Of a stretch of DNA of 64,000 bases, positions 16,365 to 25,085 are shown piece after piece; within the stretch, counting starts at the first letter, position 1; each line of letters begins with the position of its first letter. The translations under genes were made by a program, and so were the position numbers. The notes under the pieces were generated by a model. The model did not search any database, had not been told where the DNA came from, and saw only the letters and a list, made by a program, of their open reading frames with translations. Origin of the DNA: Streptomyces ardesiacus (GTDB lineage Bacteria > Actinomycetota > Actinomycetes > Streptomycetales > Streptomycetaceae). The stretch lies in the NCBI RefSeq assembly GCF_003112575.1, contig NZ_BEWC01000008.1:496001-560000 (forward strand), read 5' to 3'.

Positions 16365-16991
16365 TCAGACGTGCTCCTCGCGGGGAAAACCCGTCCAGCG
16401 CAGCTCGGGAGGCAGGTGCCGCATGTCGTTGGAGACGAGGACGGAGGCCGCCCGGCCGGGGGCGTAGCGGATGACCGTGAGCGCCGCGTTGCCGTGGTTG
16501 AGGCCGAGCCACCGCCACTTCGGGGCGTACAGGGCGTCACGGACGAGCCAGCCGACGAGGAAGTTGTGGGTGACGACCAGTTCGTGCCGGTCCTCGGTGC
16601 CGTTCGTCACCGGCCCGGTGAACCGGCGCAGCGCCTGCCGGGCGAGTTCCGCTCCGCGTTCCCGCTCCTCGTCCGTGACACCGGCGAGGAAGCGGAGGCA
16701 GTGGTCCGCCGACTCGGGCGGGAGCTCGGCCCGTTCCGGTACGTGGGGCAGGTAGTCACCCGCGGCCTCCGAGACGCACGGAGTGACACCGGTCAGCTCG
16801 CCGGCGACCAGGCGCGCGGTCTGCCGCGCCCGCGGCAGCGGGCCGTGGTGGAAGGCGGCGAAGGGGATGCCCCGCAGCCGCCTGCCCAGCAGCGTGGCCT
16901 GGCGTCGTCCCGCCGCCGTCAGTTCGGTCCCCTCCGGGGACGCCTCGCCGTGCCGGGCGAGACAGAGGTAACGGGTGGCCGTGCCGGTCAT
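16365..16991 (-). CDS. Histidine phosphatase superfamily protein
   Basis: 208 residues. The phosphohistidine motif LARHGEASPEG is near residue 11. Conserved Arg is in PLPRARQTA, and the second catalytic His is in ELVVTHNFLVGWLV near 140. ATG at 16991 has GAGGAG upstream. It belongs to the phosphoglycerate-mutase-like branch, and the substrate cannot be inferred. It stands alone, 104 bp from the SpoIIE gene on the same strand. Confidence 0.92.
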   Translation of the reverse strand: MTGTATRYLCLARHGEASPEGTELTAAGRRQATLLGRRLRGIPFAAFHHGPLPRARQTARLVAGELTGVTPCVSEAAGDYLPHVPERAELPPESADHCLRFLAGVTDEERERGAELARQALRRFTGPVTNGTEDRHELVVTHNFLVGWLVRDALYAPKWRWLGLNHGNAALTVIRYAPGRAASVLVSNDMRHLPPELRWTGFPREEHV

Positions 16992-17095
16992 CTCGGACTC
17001 CTCGGGGCGCGCGGGTGATCTCGTGCTTCGACCGACGCAGGCCCTCCGCGCCCCGGTTCCGGTTCCCACTCCCGGCGTGCGCCCCCGCGGCGGCC

Positions 17096-19255
17096 TCAGC
17101 GGGCGACCTCCGCCCAGACCACCTTGCCGGACTCGGTCCAGCGCACCCCCCACCGGGTGGTGAGCCGGTGCACCACGTGCAGGCCGCGGCCCCTGTCGTC
17201 GAGGGTCCGGCCCCGGCCCAGCCGCGGCCTGCCGTTGCCGGTGTCGCCGACCTCGCACAGCAGGCCGTGCCCGGCCCGGATCAGCCGTACGGTGATGGGT
17301 CCGCCGGCGTGGCGGACCGCGTTGGTGACCAGCTCGCTGACCAGGAGCAGCACCTTGTCCCGGGTGGCGTCCCTGGTGTCCCACTGCCGCAGCAGCGCGG
17401 AGACCAGCGCGCGGGCCCGCGCGGCCGCGTCCTCGCGGGCCGGCAGGCGCCAGGTGGCGGTGTCGCCCTTGCGGTGGCCGATCGTGCGCGCGAGCAGCAG
17501 CGTCACGTCGTCGCGCCGGTGGGCCGGCATCACCTCGGAGACCACCTTCCGCGCGGCCTGCTGCAGTGCGTCCCAGGGGTGCACCGCGGCCACGGCCTCC
17601 GTCAGCCTGCCGATGCCCTCGTCGATCGGCAGGGCCGGGTCCTCGACCAGACCGTCGGTGTAGAGGGCGAGCAGGGAGCCCGGGGGAGCGGCGAAGGTGT
17701 GCACGCCGAACGGCTCCCGCAGGGCGAACTCGGCGCCCAGTCCGGGGTGCGGGTGGACCGGGAGGGCGCCGGCCCGTCCGTCCGGCGACACCAGGATCGG
17801 GGGGAGGTGGCCCGCGTTGGACAGCGCCAGCCGGTGGCCGACCGGGTCGTAGACGGCGATGCAGCAGGTCGACCCGAGGGCGCTGTAGCCGGCCGCCAGG
17901 CCGGAGTCCGTGTCGTCCAGCAGCGTCACGGTCTCGTCCAGGTGCTCCAGCACCTCGTCGGGCGCGAGCCCCGCCGACAGCAGCGCCCGGGCCTCCATGC
18001 TCAACTGGCCCATCGTCGCCGCGGCTCCCAGGCCGTGGCCGACGACGTCGCCGACCACCAGCGCGGTCCGTCCGTCGGGCAGGGGGAAGCTGTTCACCCA
18101 GTCACCGCCGACGCCCGCGCTGTCGGGCGTGGTGGGCTGGTAGACGCTGGCGGTCTCGACGGTGCCGCCGCCGGAGCGCGGCAGCAGCCGGCGCTGCAGG
18201 GCCAGCACCTGTGTGTGCTCGCGCTGGTGCTGACGGGCCAGGTCCACGTGGTGGGAGGTCCTGGCCACCAGTTCCTGCAAGTCGAACAGCTCACTGTCGG
18301 CGAAGGGCCGGTCCGCCCGCCGCCAGACCTCCGCCACGCCCAGGACGACGGGCGGATCGCCCTCCAGGACCAGCGGCACGCAGGCCACCCCCGCCGAACG
18401 CTCCCCGGGCACCAGGGCCCGCACCAGTCGCGGACTCCCGAGCACGCGCTCGATCGCGGCGCGGTCGGGGAGGACGATGGACCGCGGTGCGTCGGCACGC
18501 CGTATCGCCCGCGCCAGCAGCCGGCTCGCCTCGCTCGGGAGGTCCTCGCCCAGGGTGACGTACCCCTCGGGCCACGCCCGGTCCGGCACCAGCGCCGCCC
18601 GTCGCAGCCGGATGCGGTCCTGCGCCCGGTCGGTGACGCGCTCGCCCGTCCACACGGCGAAGTCGAGGTCGATGGCGGCCACGTCCCCCCAGGCCAGCAG
18701 GGACTCCGCGAGCGACTGCGCCGTCTCGCCGATGTCCAGGGAGGTGCCGATCGCGGTCTCGGCGGCGTACAGGTGCAGCCTCCTGGCCATCGCGATCACG
18801 GAGACGGTCAGCCCCTCCCGGGGAGCCGCCGCGGGCAGGATGCTCATCGAGACGACCAGCTCCGACCCGTCGGTGCGCCGCAGGCGCTGCACCCGGGCGA
18901 CGTGCGCCTCACCGGTCTCCAGGACCTGGCGCAGCCGGCGGGTGACCGTCGGTACGTCCCCCTGGGGCAGCAGGTCGACGAACGGTCTGCCGATCGCCGC
19001 GTCCAGTCCGGCGAAGACGGGGGCGTCGAGGTTGCGGTGGGTGACTCTCAGTTCCCGGTCGAGGTTGACCGCACCGAGGATCTGCTCGGGCCGGCCCGCC
19101 GCGTGGCGGTCGTGCTCCGGCGGGTGCCCCGCGGGGTCGGCGGGCGAATCGGCGGGGCCGGGCCCTGCCGCCCGGTCGTGGGGGAGGTAGCGCCCCAAGG
19201 CGCTGCTGACCAGGTCGAACCGCGACGAGGACGAAGAGGGGGGTGTGGAGTCCAT
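17096..19255 (-). CDS. PAS-GAF-SpoIIE phosphatase with C-terminal histidine-kinase-like ATPase
   Basis: 719 residues: a PAS domain at about 60-165, a GAF-like domain at about 175-330, a PP2C/SpoIIE phosphatase at about 365-570 (SAGVGGDWVNSFPLPDGR, then LVVGDVVGHGLGAAATMGQL) and an HATPase_c anti-sigma-kinase module at about 595-719 (LVSELVTNAVRHAGGP). The phosphatase metal-binding Asp residues are present. Such Streptomyces proteins act in partner-switching networks, both dephosphorylating anti-anti-sigma factors and binding sigma factors. No cognate sigma gene is adjacent. Confidence 0.93.
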   Translation of the reverse strand: MDSTPPSSSSSRFDLVSSALGRYLPHDRAAGPGPADSPADPAGHPPEHDRHAAGRPEQILGAVNLDRELRVTHRNLDAPVFAGLDAAIGRPFVDLLPQGDVPTVTRRLRQVLETGEAHVARVQRLRRTDGSELVVSMSILPAAAPREGLTVSVIAMARRLHLYAAETAIGTSLDIGETAQSLAESLLAWGDVAAIDLDFAVWTGERVTDRAQDRIRLRRAALVPDRAWPEGYVTLGEDLPSEASRLLARAIRRADAPRSIVLPDRAAIERVLGSPRLVRALVPGERSAGVACVPLVLEGDPPVVLGVAEVWRRADRPFADSELFDLQELVARTSHHVDLARQHQREHTQVLALQRRLLPRSGGGTVETASVYQPTTPDSAGVGGDWVNSFPLPDGRTALVVGDVVGHGLGAAATMGQLSMEARALLSAGLAPDEVLEHLDETVTLLDDTDSGLAAGYSALGSTCCIAVYDPVGHRLALSNAGHLPPILVSPDGRAGALPVHPHPGLGAEFALREPFGVHTFAAPPGSLLALYTDGLVEDPALPIDEGIGRLTEAVAAVHPWDALQQAARKVVSEVMPAHRRDDVTLLLARTIGHRKGDTATWRLPAREDAAARARALVSALLRQWDTRDATRDKVLLLVSELVTNAVRHAGGPITVRLIRAGHGLLCEVGDTGNGRPRLGRGRTLDDRGRGLHVVHRLTTRWGVRWTESGKVVWAEVAR

Positions 19256-19438
19256 GCGGCTCCCTCAGCTCACTCGCCAACCCTGGCACAGTGCCGGGGC
19301 CGTGCCCGAACCCGTGCGGAAGAGCCCCGAGTACCCCGACCGCACACCCCATTCAATAACACCCGCGGACGCTTCGCCCACCCCTGCGGACCGCGGGGCG
19401 GCCACGGACGGTGACCGGTTCCCGTCCCGGGGAGGTTC

Positions 19439-20623
19439 TTACAGCCACTCGCCTTCCAGGGCGGTGGCCGTCAGGCCCGGGGCCGCCGCGTACAGGACGG
19501 CACGGCTGCCCGCCTTCTGGCCCGCGTCGTAGGCCCGGCGCAGGATGTCGAAGACGGCGGCGCCGCCGCGGTTGCCGGTGGTGTAGCTGTCCCGGCTGTG
19601 GCGCAGGAGTCCCGACGGCCACTCCCCGGGCATCGTCTGCTCCATGTACTCCAGCACGCGGGTGCCGCCGGGGTGTGCGAGCAGCAGGTCGGGGTGCCAG
19701 GAGCGGGGGTCGTCCTCGTGGCGGCCCCGGAGCCACTCCCACATCGCGGCGACCGTCTCCTGCACCGCCCGCGGCCCGCGCCGGTCCATCACGAAGTGGG
19801 TGCCGTCCGCCCGCGTCTCCAGACGGTGCAGGTCCCGCGTGCCCGGCAGGGTGTGGTGCCAGGAGGCGTCCAGCCGGAGCACCGACTCGGGCCTCGGGCG
19901 GCCCGTGACCACCGCGGCGACGGCGGTGTCGGCGAACAGCAGCCGGACGATCAGGGACTCCAGGGTGTCGTCCGCGGGCTGGTAGGTCGTGCTCAGGGCC
20001 TCGGAGATCACGACCAGGACCACCCGGTCGGGGTCCGCCGCCACCAGGTCCGCCGCCAGCGCCAGCGAACGGGTCCCGGCCACGCAGGCCCACTGCGCGG
20101 CCGGCAGCAGCATGGTGTCGCCGCGCAGCGGAAGCCGGTTGGCCAGGGAGACGTCCAGTCCGGGCAGTGCCGGGGTGGTGGAGTTGCTGGTGATCAGGCA
20201 GTCGACGTCCGCGACGTCCAGCCCGGCGATCTGCAGGGCCCCGCGCGCCGCACGCTCCCCGTAGGCCTGCACGGCCTCCCAGGCCGGAGCGGTGCGCTCC
20301 TGCACGGTCTGCGGTGCCGGTACGGCCTCGAGCGCGGCGATCACGCGGTCCGCGTCCCGCTCGGTGAACCCGTCGCGGAGCAGCGCCTCCCGGGCGGGCC
20401 CGGGGCCGGCCGGTCCCGCGCCGCTCCCGTTGCCGGGCGCGACGGCGGCCTCCAGCGGCAGCATCCAGCCGCGGGTCTCGATCCCCGTGCTCGCCGCGAT
20501 GCCCTCGGCCCGTGGTGCCCACGCCGCGTCCGGGTGCCGGTCGTGCACCTCCGCCATGATCTCTCGGGTGTGCACGGAGTGCGCGCCGTGTATCACGGCG
20601 GGAGGGCACAGGTATGCGGCCAC
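19439..20623 (-). CDS. Type III polyketide synthase (chalcone synthase-like)
   Basis: 394 residues with the thiolase-fold triad: Cys180 in AAQWACVAGTRSLALA, His in LLLAHPGGTRVLEYME and Asn in DSYTTGNRGGAAVFDIL. PGLDVSLANRLPLRGDT precedes the nucleophile. GTG at 20623 has AGAAAGG eight bases upstream, and GTG at 20632 is the alternative. The Trp before the catalytic Cys and the N-terminus differ from what I recall of RppA, germicidin synthase and alkylresorcinol synthases. The product is therefore not assignable. No tailoring oxygenase or methyltransferase is adjacent. Confidence 0.88.
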   Translation of the reverse strand: MAAYLCPPAVIHGAHSVHTREIMAEVHDRHPDAAWAPRAEGIAASTGIETRGWMLPLEAAVAPGNGSGAGPAGPGPAREALLRDGFTERDADRVIAALEAVPAPQTVQERTAPAWEAVQAYGERAARGALQIAGLDVADVDCLITSNSTTPALPGLDVSLANRLPLRGDTMLLPAAQWACVAGTRSLALAADLVAADPDRVVLVVISEALSTTYQPADDTLESLIVRLLFADTAVAAVVTGRPRPESVLRLDASWHHTLPGTRDLHRLETRADGTHFVMDRRGPRAVQETVAAMWEWLRGRHEDDPRSWHPDLLLAHPGGTRVLEYMEQTMPGEWPSGLLRHSRDSYTTGNRGGAAVFDILRRAYDAGQKAGSRAVLYAAAPGLTATALEGEWL

Positions 20624-20873
20624 GGTCGGCACCTTTCTGCGGGGGTCTGCGCTGAGCCGGCGGCGACGGAGCGGCGCCACGCGTGCTGCGGCGTGGCCCG
20701 CTTCGGTCCGTCGCGACCAAGTCGTCGTCGGCGCACGCCACTTCGGGCGGCGTGTGCTCTCCTACGAGCATGGACGCGAAAAGGGCAATTGCGCAGTGAC
20801 CCACGCAACGCGGACGGCCTCGGCGTGCGTGAGACGGCGCACACGCGCGGAGGCGGCCCGGTGTCCGGGCGGG

Positions 20874-20917
20874 GGGCGGGGCGTGCCGACCGTCGGCGTG
20901 GACGGCACGCCCCGCCC
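20874..20917 (-). terminator. Strong stem-loop after the DoxX gene
   Basis: Arms 20874-20888 (GGGCGGGGCGTGCCG) and 20903-20917 are exact inverted copies of 15 bp with a 14-nt loop. It lies directly beyond the DoxX stop, without a U-tract, as is usual for Streptomyces. The rest of 20624-20873 holds no gene. Confidence 0.75.
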
Positions 20918-20919
20918 GC

Positions 20920-21375
20920 TCAGGCCGACGTCGGCGTGTCGGTGGGCAGCGACGCGGTGACCGGCCGGTCGTCCTCGCCCCGCCGGGGGCGCAGACGGGA
21001 GGCGAGGCTCCAGCGGCCCGGCCCGACGGCGGCGACCAGCAGGAAGGACCAGCAGAACATGGCCGCCGACTCCCCGCCGTTCTCGATGGGGAAGAGTCCG
21101 TCGGGCTGGTGCTCTACGAAGTAGGCGTACGCCATCGACCCGGAGCACAGGACGGCCGCGGCGCGGGTGGCGAGGCCGCACAGGACCAGGGTGCCGCCGA
21201 CGAGCTGCACCACGGCGGCCCACCAGCCCGGCCACGCGGCGAAGCCGGGTGCGGCTCCGTGCGGTCCGCCCAGGACGTCGAACAGGGTGGCGGCTCCGTG
21301 GCAGGCGAACAGCAGGCCTGTGACGATGCGGAAGAGCGCGATCACGTGCTCCCTGCGTTTCTCCAACGCTTCCAA
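20920..21375 (-). CDS. DoxX-family membrane protein
   Basis: 151 residues with four membrane helices. FRIVTGLLFACHGAATLF in the first helix and GGTLVLCGLATRAAAVLCSG in the second and third match DoxX/SURF4-like proteins, and the C-terminal tail is charged. TTG at 21375 is preferred because AGGAG lies at correct spacing; upstream extension is not protein-like. It is divergent from the LPMO gene, and a DasR-like site lies between them nearer this gene. Confidence 0.85.
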   Translation of the reverse strand: MEALEKRREHVIALFRIVTGLLFACHGAATLFDVLGGPHGAAPGFAAWPGWWAAVVQLVGGTLVLCGLATRAAAVLCSGSMAYAYFVEHQPDGLFPIENGGESAAMFCWSFLLVAAVGPGRWSLASRLRPRRGEDDRPVTASLPTDTPTSA

Positions 21376-21520
21376 CGGTGGTGCTCCTCTCTTGCGCAAC
21401 GGCCGCGGGGGGACCGGGCGGCCGGTGGGGATGGTGCGCAGCACGGGGCGGGGCACGACGGCGTCCCGAGGGAGGGGGGAGAGACGCGCGGCCCATTCGA
21501 CTTTTAACCATCGCCCCCAC

Positions 21521-21536
21521 CCTTGTCTAGACCAAT
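21521..21536. promoter_or_regulatory. DasR-responsive element-like site, upstream single copy
   Basis: CTTGTCTAGACCAA matches the dre core TGGTCTAGACCA with one change in the left arm. It lies 146 bp upstream of the DoxX start and 175 bp upstream of the LPMO start. Confidence 0.5.
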
Positions 21537-21656
21537 AGCCCAACGAGTCGCACTCGGTGCCGTCGCGTCAAGTGCGCACTCTCGTCCGTCGGTTGATGCG
21601 CACCCCCGTCCGTGGGTTGAGGGCGCGCGACCCCTTGACCGCACCGGCTTCCCCGC

Positions 21657-21693
21657 TATGGTCTAGACCTGAACTTGCCAGGTCTAGACCTGT
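21657..21693. promoter_or_regulatory. Tandem DasR-responsive elements upstream of the LPMO gene
   Basis: Two dre-like sites, GGTCTAGACC at 21660-21669 and at 21681-21690, are spaced exactly 21 bp centre to centre, two helical turns. They end 18 bp before the LPMO start, where bound DasR would block transcription. The DasR regulon and its consensus are established knowledge; binding here is inferred. Confidence 0.85.
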
Positions 21694-21710
21694 AGCGAAA
21701 GGGGCACGAG

Positions 21711-22445
21711 ATGCGCACGAAGAGACGGGTGGCCGTCGCGGTCGGGGCGCTGGTCGCACCGCTGCTCGCCGTCAGCCTCCCGGCGAGCACGGCCGGCGCC
21801 CACGGATGGGTGACCTCGCCCGGCAGCCGGCAGGACCAGTGCGCCGCGGGGGTCGTCGACTGCGGGCAGATCAAGTACGAGCCCCAGAGCGTCGAGGGGC
21901 CCAAGGGATTGAAGAGCTGCAGCGGCGGAAACAGCCAGTTCGCCGAACTCGACGACGACAGCAAGGGCTGGCGGGTCACCCCGGTCGGTACGACGCACAC
22001 CTTCACCTGGCACCACACGGCGCGGCACGCCACCGCCACCTGGCAGTACTTCATCGGCGACCAGAAGATCGCCGAGTTCGACGGCCGCGGCGCGCAGCCC
22101 GCACCGGACGTGAGCCACCAGGTGGACTTCGGCGGCTTCACCGGCCGCCAGAAGGTGCTGGCGGTCTGGAACGTGGCGGACACCGGCAACGCGTTCTACT
22201 CCTGCATCGACGTCAACATCGGCGGGACCGGCGGCGGCGACGGGGGCGGGGGCGACGGCGGAAGCGGCGAGCCCGGTACCTGCGACGCGCCGGTGTGGAG
22301 CGCCGGCAGCGTCTACGGCGGCGGCGACACCGTCTCCCACGGCGGCCACCACTGGCGCGCCAAGTGGTGGGTGACCGGCGAGGAGCCCGGCACCACCGGT
22401 GAGTGGGGCGTCTGGGAGGACCTGGGAGCCTGCGCGGCGGCGTGA
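21711..22445 (+). CDS. Secreted AA10 lytic polysaccharide monooxygenase with CBM5/12, chitin-active
   Basis: 244 residues. The signal peptide is 1-30, and cleavage before His31 (AHGWV) leaves the mandatory N-terminal copper-binding His. The second copper His is H106 in TARHATATW. After a Gly/Asp linker at about 173-187, a CBM5/12 chitin-binding module covers 190-240 (VWSAGSVYGGGDTVSHGG, then WWVTGEEPG). AAAGGGG precedes ATG. The enzyme oxidatively cleaves crystalline chitin outside the cell. The two dre-like sites immediately upstream point to induction by amino sugars through DasR. Confidence 0.95.
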   Translation: MRTKRRVAVAVGALVAPLLAVSLPASTAGAHGWVTSPGSRQDQCAAGVVDCGQIKYEPQSVEGPKGLKSCSGGNSQFAELDDDSKGWRVTPVGTTHTFTWHHTARHATATWQYFIGDQKIAEFDGRGAQPAPDVSHQVDFGGFTGRQKVLAVWNVADTGNAFYSCIDVNIGGTGGGDGGGGDGGSGEPGTCDAPVWSAGSVYGGGDTVSHGGHHWRAKWWVTGEEPGTTGEWGVWEDLGACAAA

Positions 22446-22593
22446 CCCTCCCGGCCGCGTGACCGCGACCGGCCGGTGCGCACCGCCGGGGTGCGCGCCG
22501 GCCCCCGCCGGCGGCCCGACGATCCCCGCCCACGACCGGGTCCGCTTTTCCCGAAAGCCGGTAAAATAATTTCAAAGCGGAAAGGGGGTCGCA

Positions 22594-23025
22594 ATGGATC
22601 CGTGGCTGATCTGGCTGATCGTTTCCGCCGTGATGATCGTGGCGGAGATCTTCACCCTGACCACCGCACTCGGAATGCTCGGCGTGGCCGCGCTGATCAC
22701 GTCGGCATCCGCGGCGGCCGGCCTTTCCACTCCTTTTCAATTCCTGGTGTTCACGGTCGTCTCCGCGGTCACCCTCCTTTTCCTGCGCCCCGTCGCGGTG
22801 CGCCACCTGCACCAGCCCCAGACCGAGCGTTTCGGCGTGGAAGCCCTGGTGGGCCAGGCCGCCTACGTCGTCTCCGACGTCACGGGAAGGGACGGCAGGG
22901 TGCGTATCGGCGGTGAGGAATGGTCGGCCCGTTCCTACGACGAAACGCTGGTGATTCCCCGGGGTGCGACCGTCGACGTTCTGGAGATCAGCGGCACCAC
23001 CGCATTCGTCTACCCCCGGGAGTGA
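22594..23025 (+). CDS. NfeD-family membrane protein
   Basis: 143 residues. Membrane helices are at about 5-22, 28-46 and 50-66, followed by a small OB-fold NfeD domain (VGQAAYVVSDVTGRDGRV, then GEEWSARSYDETLVIPRG). AAAGGGGGT precedes ATG. Its stop is two bases before the SPFH-protein ATG. NfeD proteins work with SPFH/flotillin partners in membrane organisation and quality control, and this pairing is conserved. Confidence 0.92.
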   Translation: MDPWLIWLIVSAVMIVAEIFTLTTALGMLGVAALITSASAAAGLSTPFQFLVFTVVSAVTLLFLRPVAVRHLHQPQTERFGVEALVGQAAYVVSDVTGRDGRVRIGGEEWSARSYDETLVIPRGATVDVLEISGTTAFVYPRE

Positions 23026-23027
23026 CC

Positions 23028-24053
23028 ATGGAAGCCTCGGCGTTCCTCATCGCCGGTGTGATCGTCGCGCTTCTCGCCGTTTTCACCGTGGTGCGGGCGG
23101 TGCGCATCGTGCCGCAGGCCCGTGCCCGCAACGTCGAACGGCTGGGCCGCTACCACCGCACCCTGAAACCCGGACTGAGCGTGGTCATCCCGTACATCGA
23201 CCGCGTCTATCCGGTGATCGACCTGCGTGAACAGGTCGTCTCCTTCAAGCCGCAACCGGTCATCACCGAGGACAACCTGGTCGTCGAGATCGACACCGTG
23301 CTGTACTTCCAGGTCACCGACCCCCGCGCGGCCTTCTACGAGATCGCGAACTTCCTCCAGGCGGTCGAGCAGCTCACCGTCACCACCCTGCGCAACGTCG
23401 TGGGCTCGATGGACCTGGAGAAGACCCTCACCTCGCGCGACACCATCAACAGCCAGTTGCGCGGGGTGCTCGACGAGGCCACCGGCAAGTGGGGGCTGCG
23501 GGTGAACCGGGTGGAGATCAAGGCGATCGACCCGCCGCAGTCCATCAAGGACGCGATGCAGAAGCAGATGCGCGCCGAGCGGGACAAGCGGGCCGCCATC
23601 CTGGGCGCGGAGGGCCAGCGCCAGTCGCAGATCCTCACGGCCGAGGGCGACAAGCAGGCCGCCGTCCTGCGCGCCGAGGGCAACCGCACCGCCGAGATCC
23701 TCAAGGCGGAGGGCCAGTCCCGGGCCATCGACGAGGTCTTCCAGGCCGTCCACCGCAACGACCCCGACCCCAAGCTGCTGGCCTACCAGTACCTCCAGGT
23801 GCTGCCCCAGCTGGCACAGGGCTCCGGCAGCACGTTCTGGGTCATCCCCAGCGAGGTCACCTCCGCGCTCCAGGGAGTGTCCCGGGCCTTCACCGAAGCG
23901 CTGCCCCAGTCGCCGGCCACCCGGGAGCACCCGTCCGACGACGGGGCCGCCCAGGCGGCCAGCGACACGGCGCAGGCCGCGGAGGCCGCCGCCCAGGCCC
24001 TCGCCGACGCGGCCAGGGCCAACGGCGTGCCCCCCGAGGGCCACGCGGCGTGA
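23028..24053 (+). CDS. SPFH/band 7 (stomatin-like) membrane protein
   Basis: 341 residues: one N-terminal membrane segment at 5-22, a band 7 domain at about 25-190 (LKPGLSVVIPYIDRVYPVI, then VVEIDTVLYFQVTDP), a coiled-coil rich in AEG repeats at 185-235, and an Ala-rich C-terminal tail from about 290. ATG at 23028 directly follows the NfeD stop, so the two are co-translated. Predicted to form membrane-associated oligomers with NfeD. Confidence 0.94.
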   Translation: MEASAFLIAGVIVALLAVFTVVRAVRIVPQARARNVERLGRYHRTLKPGLSVVIPYIDRVYPVIDLREQVVSFKPQPVITEDNLVVEIDTVLYFQVTDPRAAFYEIANFLQAVEQLTVTTLRNVVGSMDLEKTLTSRDTINSQLRGVLDEATGKWGLRVNRVEIKAIDPPQSIKDAMQKQMRAERDKRAAILGAEGQRQSQILTAEGDKQAAVLRAEGNRTAEILKAEGQSRAIDEVFQAVHRNDPDPKLLAYQYLQVLPQLAQGSGSTFWVIPSEVTSALQGVSRAFTEALPQSPATREHPSDDGAAQAASDTAQAAEAAAQALADAARANGVPPEGHAA

Positions 24054-24057
24054 GCAC

Positions 24058-24972
24058 TCAGAGCAGGGCCGGTCCCGTGACGGGCCGGCCCTCGGCGTCG
24101 TAGGGCCAGACATTGGTCCGGCAGCCGTGCAGTCCCTTGATCTGCTGCATCATCACGGGAGCCGGACGCCCCGCTCCCGGACACCCCTCGTGACCGTGGC
24201 CGAGGAAGTGCCCGACCTCGTGATTGATGATCAGCGCGCGGTACGACGTCACGTCGTCCGCGTAGTACTGCGTCGCCAGCAGCCACCGCTTGAGGTTGAC
24301 CATCACGTCCTGGCCCACGTTGCAGTTGACCTCGCCGCCGGTGTCCAGGCCGTACCGGCCGCAGATGTCGTCCACCGTCGACGCCGTGGCGAGCCGCACC
24401 CGGAAGTCGGACGTCCCGCCGGTCACCCGCCGGAAGCCCACCTTCCCGTCGGCCGTCCAGCCCCGCTCGTCGGCGAGGACGCGCTCGACCTCGGCAGCGA
24501 CCTCCCGTGCCGGGATCCCGATGCCGTCCTCGACCTGCACCACGTAGGTCAGGGTCCGTCCGCTGCCGCCGACCCGGTCGCCGCCCCCGTCGGCGGTGGC
24601 GAAGGTCCCGGGCCCGGACGACGGTATCGATCCGGGGTCCGGCTTCTCGTCCGTCCGCTTCTCCACGTCCTCCCCGGCGCCCTTCTCCTCCTCGTCCTTC
24701 TCCGGCGGGGGTGAGGGCGCGTCCTTCCGGGCCTCCTTCGTGCCGCCGGTCTGCGTCGGCGAGGGCGCGCCGGCGGCGTCGGCGGAGTGGCCGGTGGGCT
24801 CCGTGGCCCCCTTGAACGCCAGGCCCCCGGCGAGCACCAGGACGGCCCCGGCCGCGAGCCCCGGCCACAGCAGGCGGGACCGGCCGCCCCGTCGGCGGCG
24901 GGCACGGCCGCCACGGCGCCGGCGGCCCGTGGCGGAGGAGGGTGGGGGAGTCGGTCGGCGGCGCTCGTTCAT
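24058..24972 (-). CDS. DUF3152 protein, putative membrane-anchored metalloprotease
   Basis: 304 residues: Arg-rich cytoplasmic N-terminus, one membrane segment at about 33-55, a low-complexity acidic/Pro linker to about 125, then the DUF3152 domain. H251-E-V-G-H255 followed by FLGHGHEGC reads as an extended zincin HExxHxxxxxH site. Cys residues at DICGRYGL, VNCNVG and GLHGC suggest an extracytoplasmic, disulfide-bonded domain. ATG at 24972 is chosen. Convergent with the SPFH gene (4-bp gap) and divergent from the response-regulator operon. Confidence 0.88.
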   Translation of the reverse strand: MNERRRPTPPPSSATGRRRRGGRARRRRGGRSRLLWPGLAAGAVLVLAGGLAFKGATEPTGHSADAAGAPSPTQTGGTKEARKDAPSPPPEKDEEEKGAGEDVEKRTDEKPDPGSIPSSGPGTFATADGGGDRVGGSGRTLTYVVQVEDGIGIPAREVAAEVERVLADERGWTADGKVGFRRVTGGTSDFRVRLATASTVDDICGRYGLDTGGEVNCNVGQDVMVNLKRWLLATQYYADDVTSYRALIINHEVGHFLGHGHEGCPGAGRPAPVMMQQIKGLHGCRTNVWPYDAEGRPVTGPALL

Positions 24973-25085
24973 GATCACACAGCGTGCTCCCGGCGTGTGA
25001 TGGCGCGTGGACGCCTGGTGGACCGCTGTGTAACAGCCCTCACCCGCGGGCCGGCCCCCGCCCGCGCACACGCATACTGAGGTCC

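Noticed and set aside
17015..19414. A 799-codon + strand frame opposite the SpoIIE gene
   Set aside because: Low-complexity composition, no domains; the opposite strand carries an intact PAS-GAF-SpoIIE-ATPase protein.
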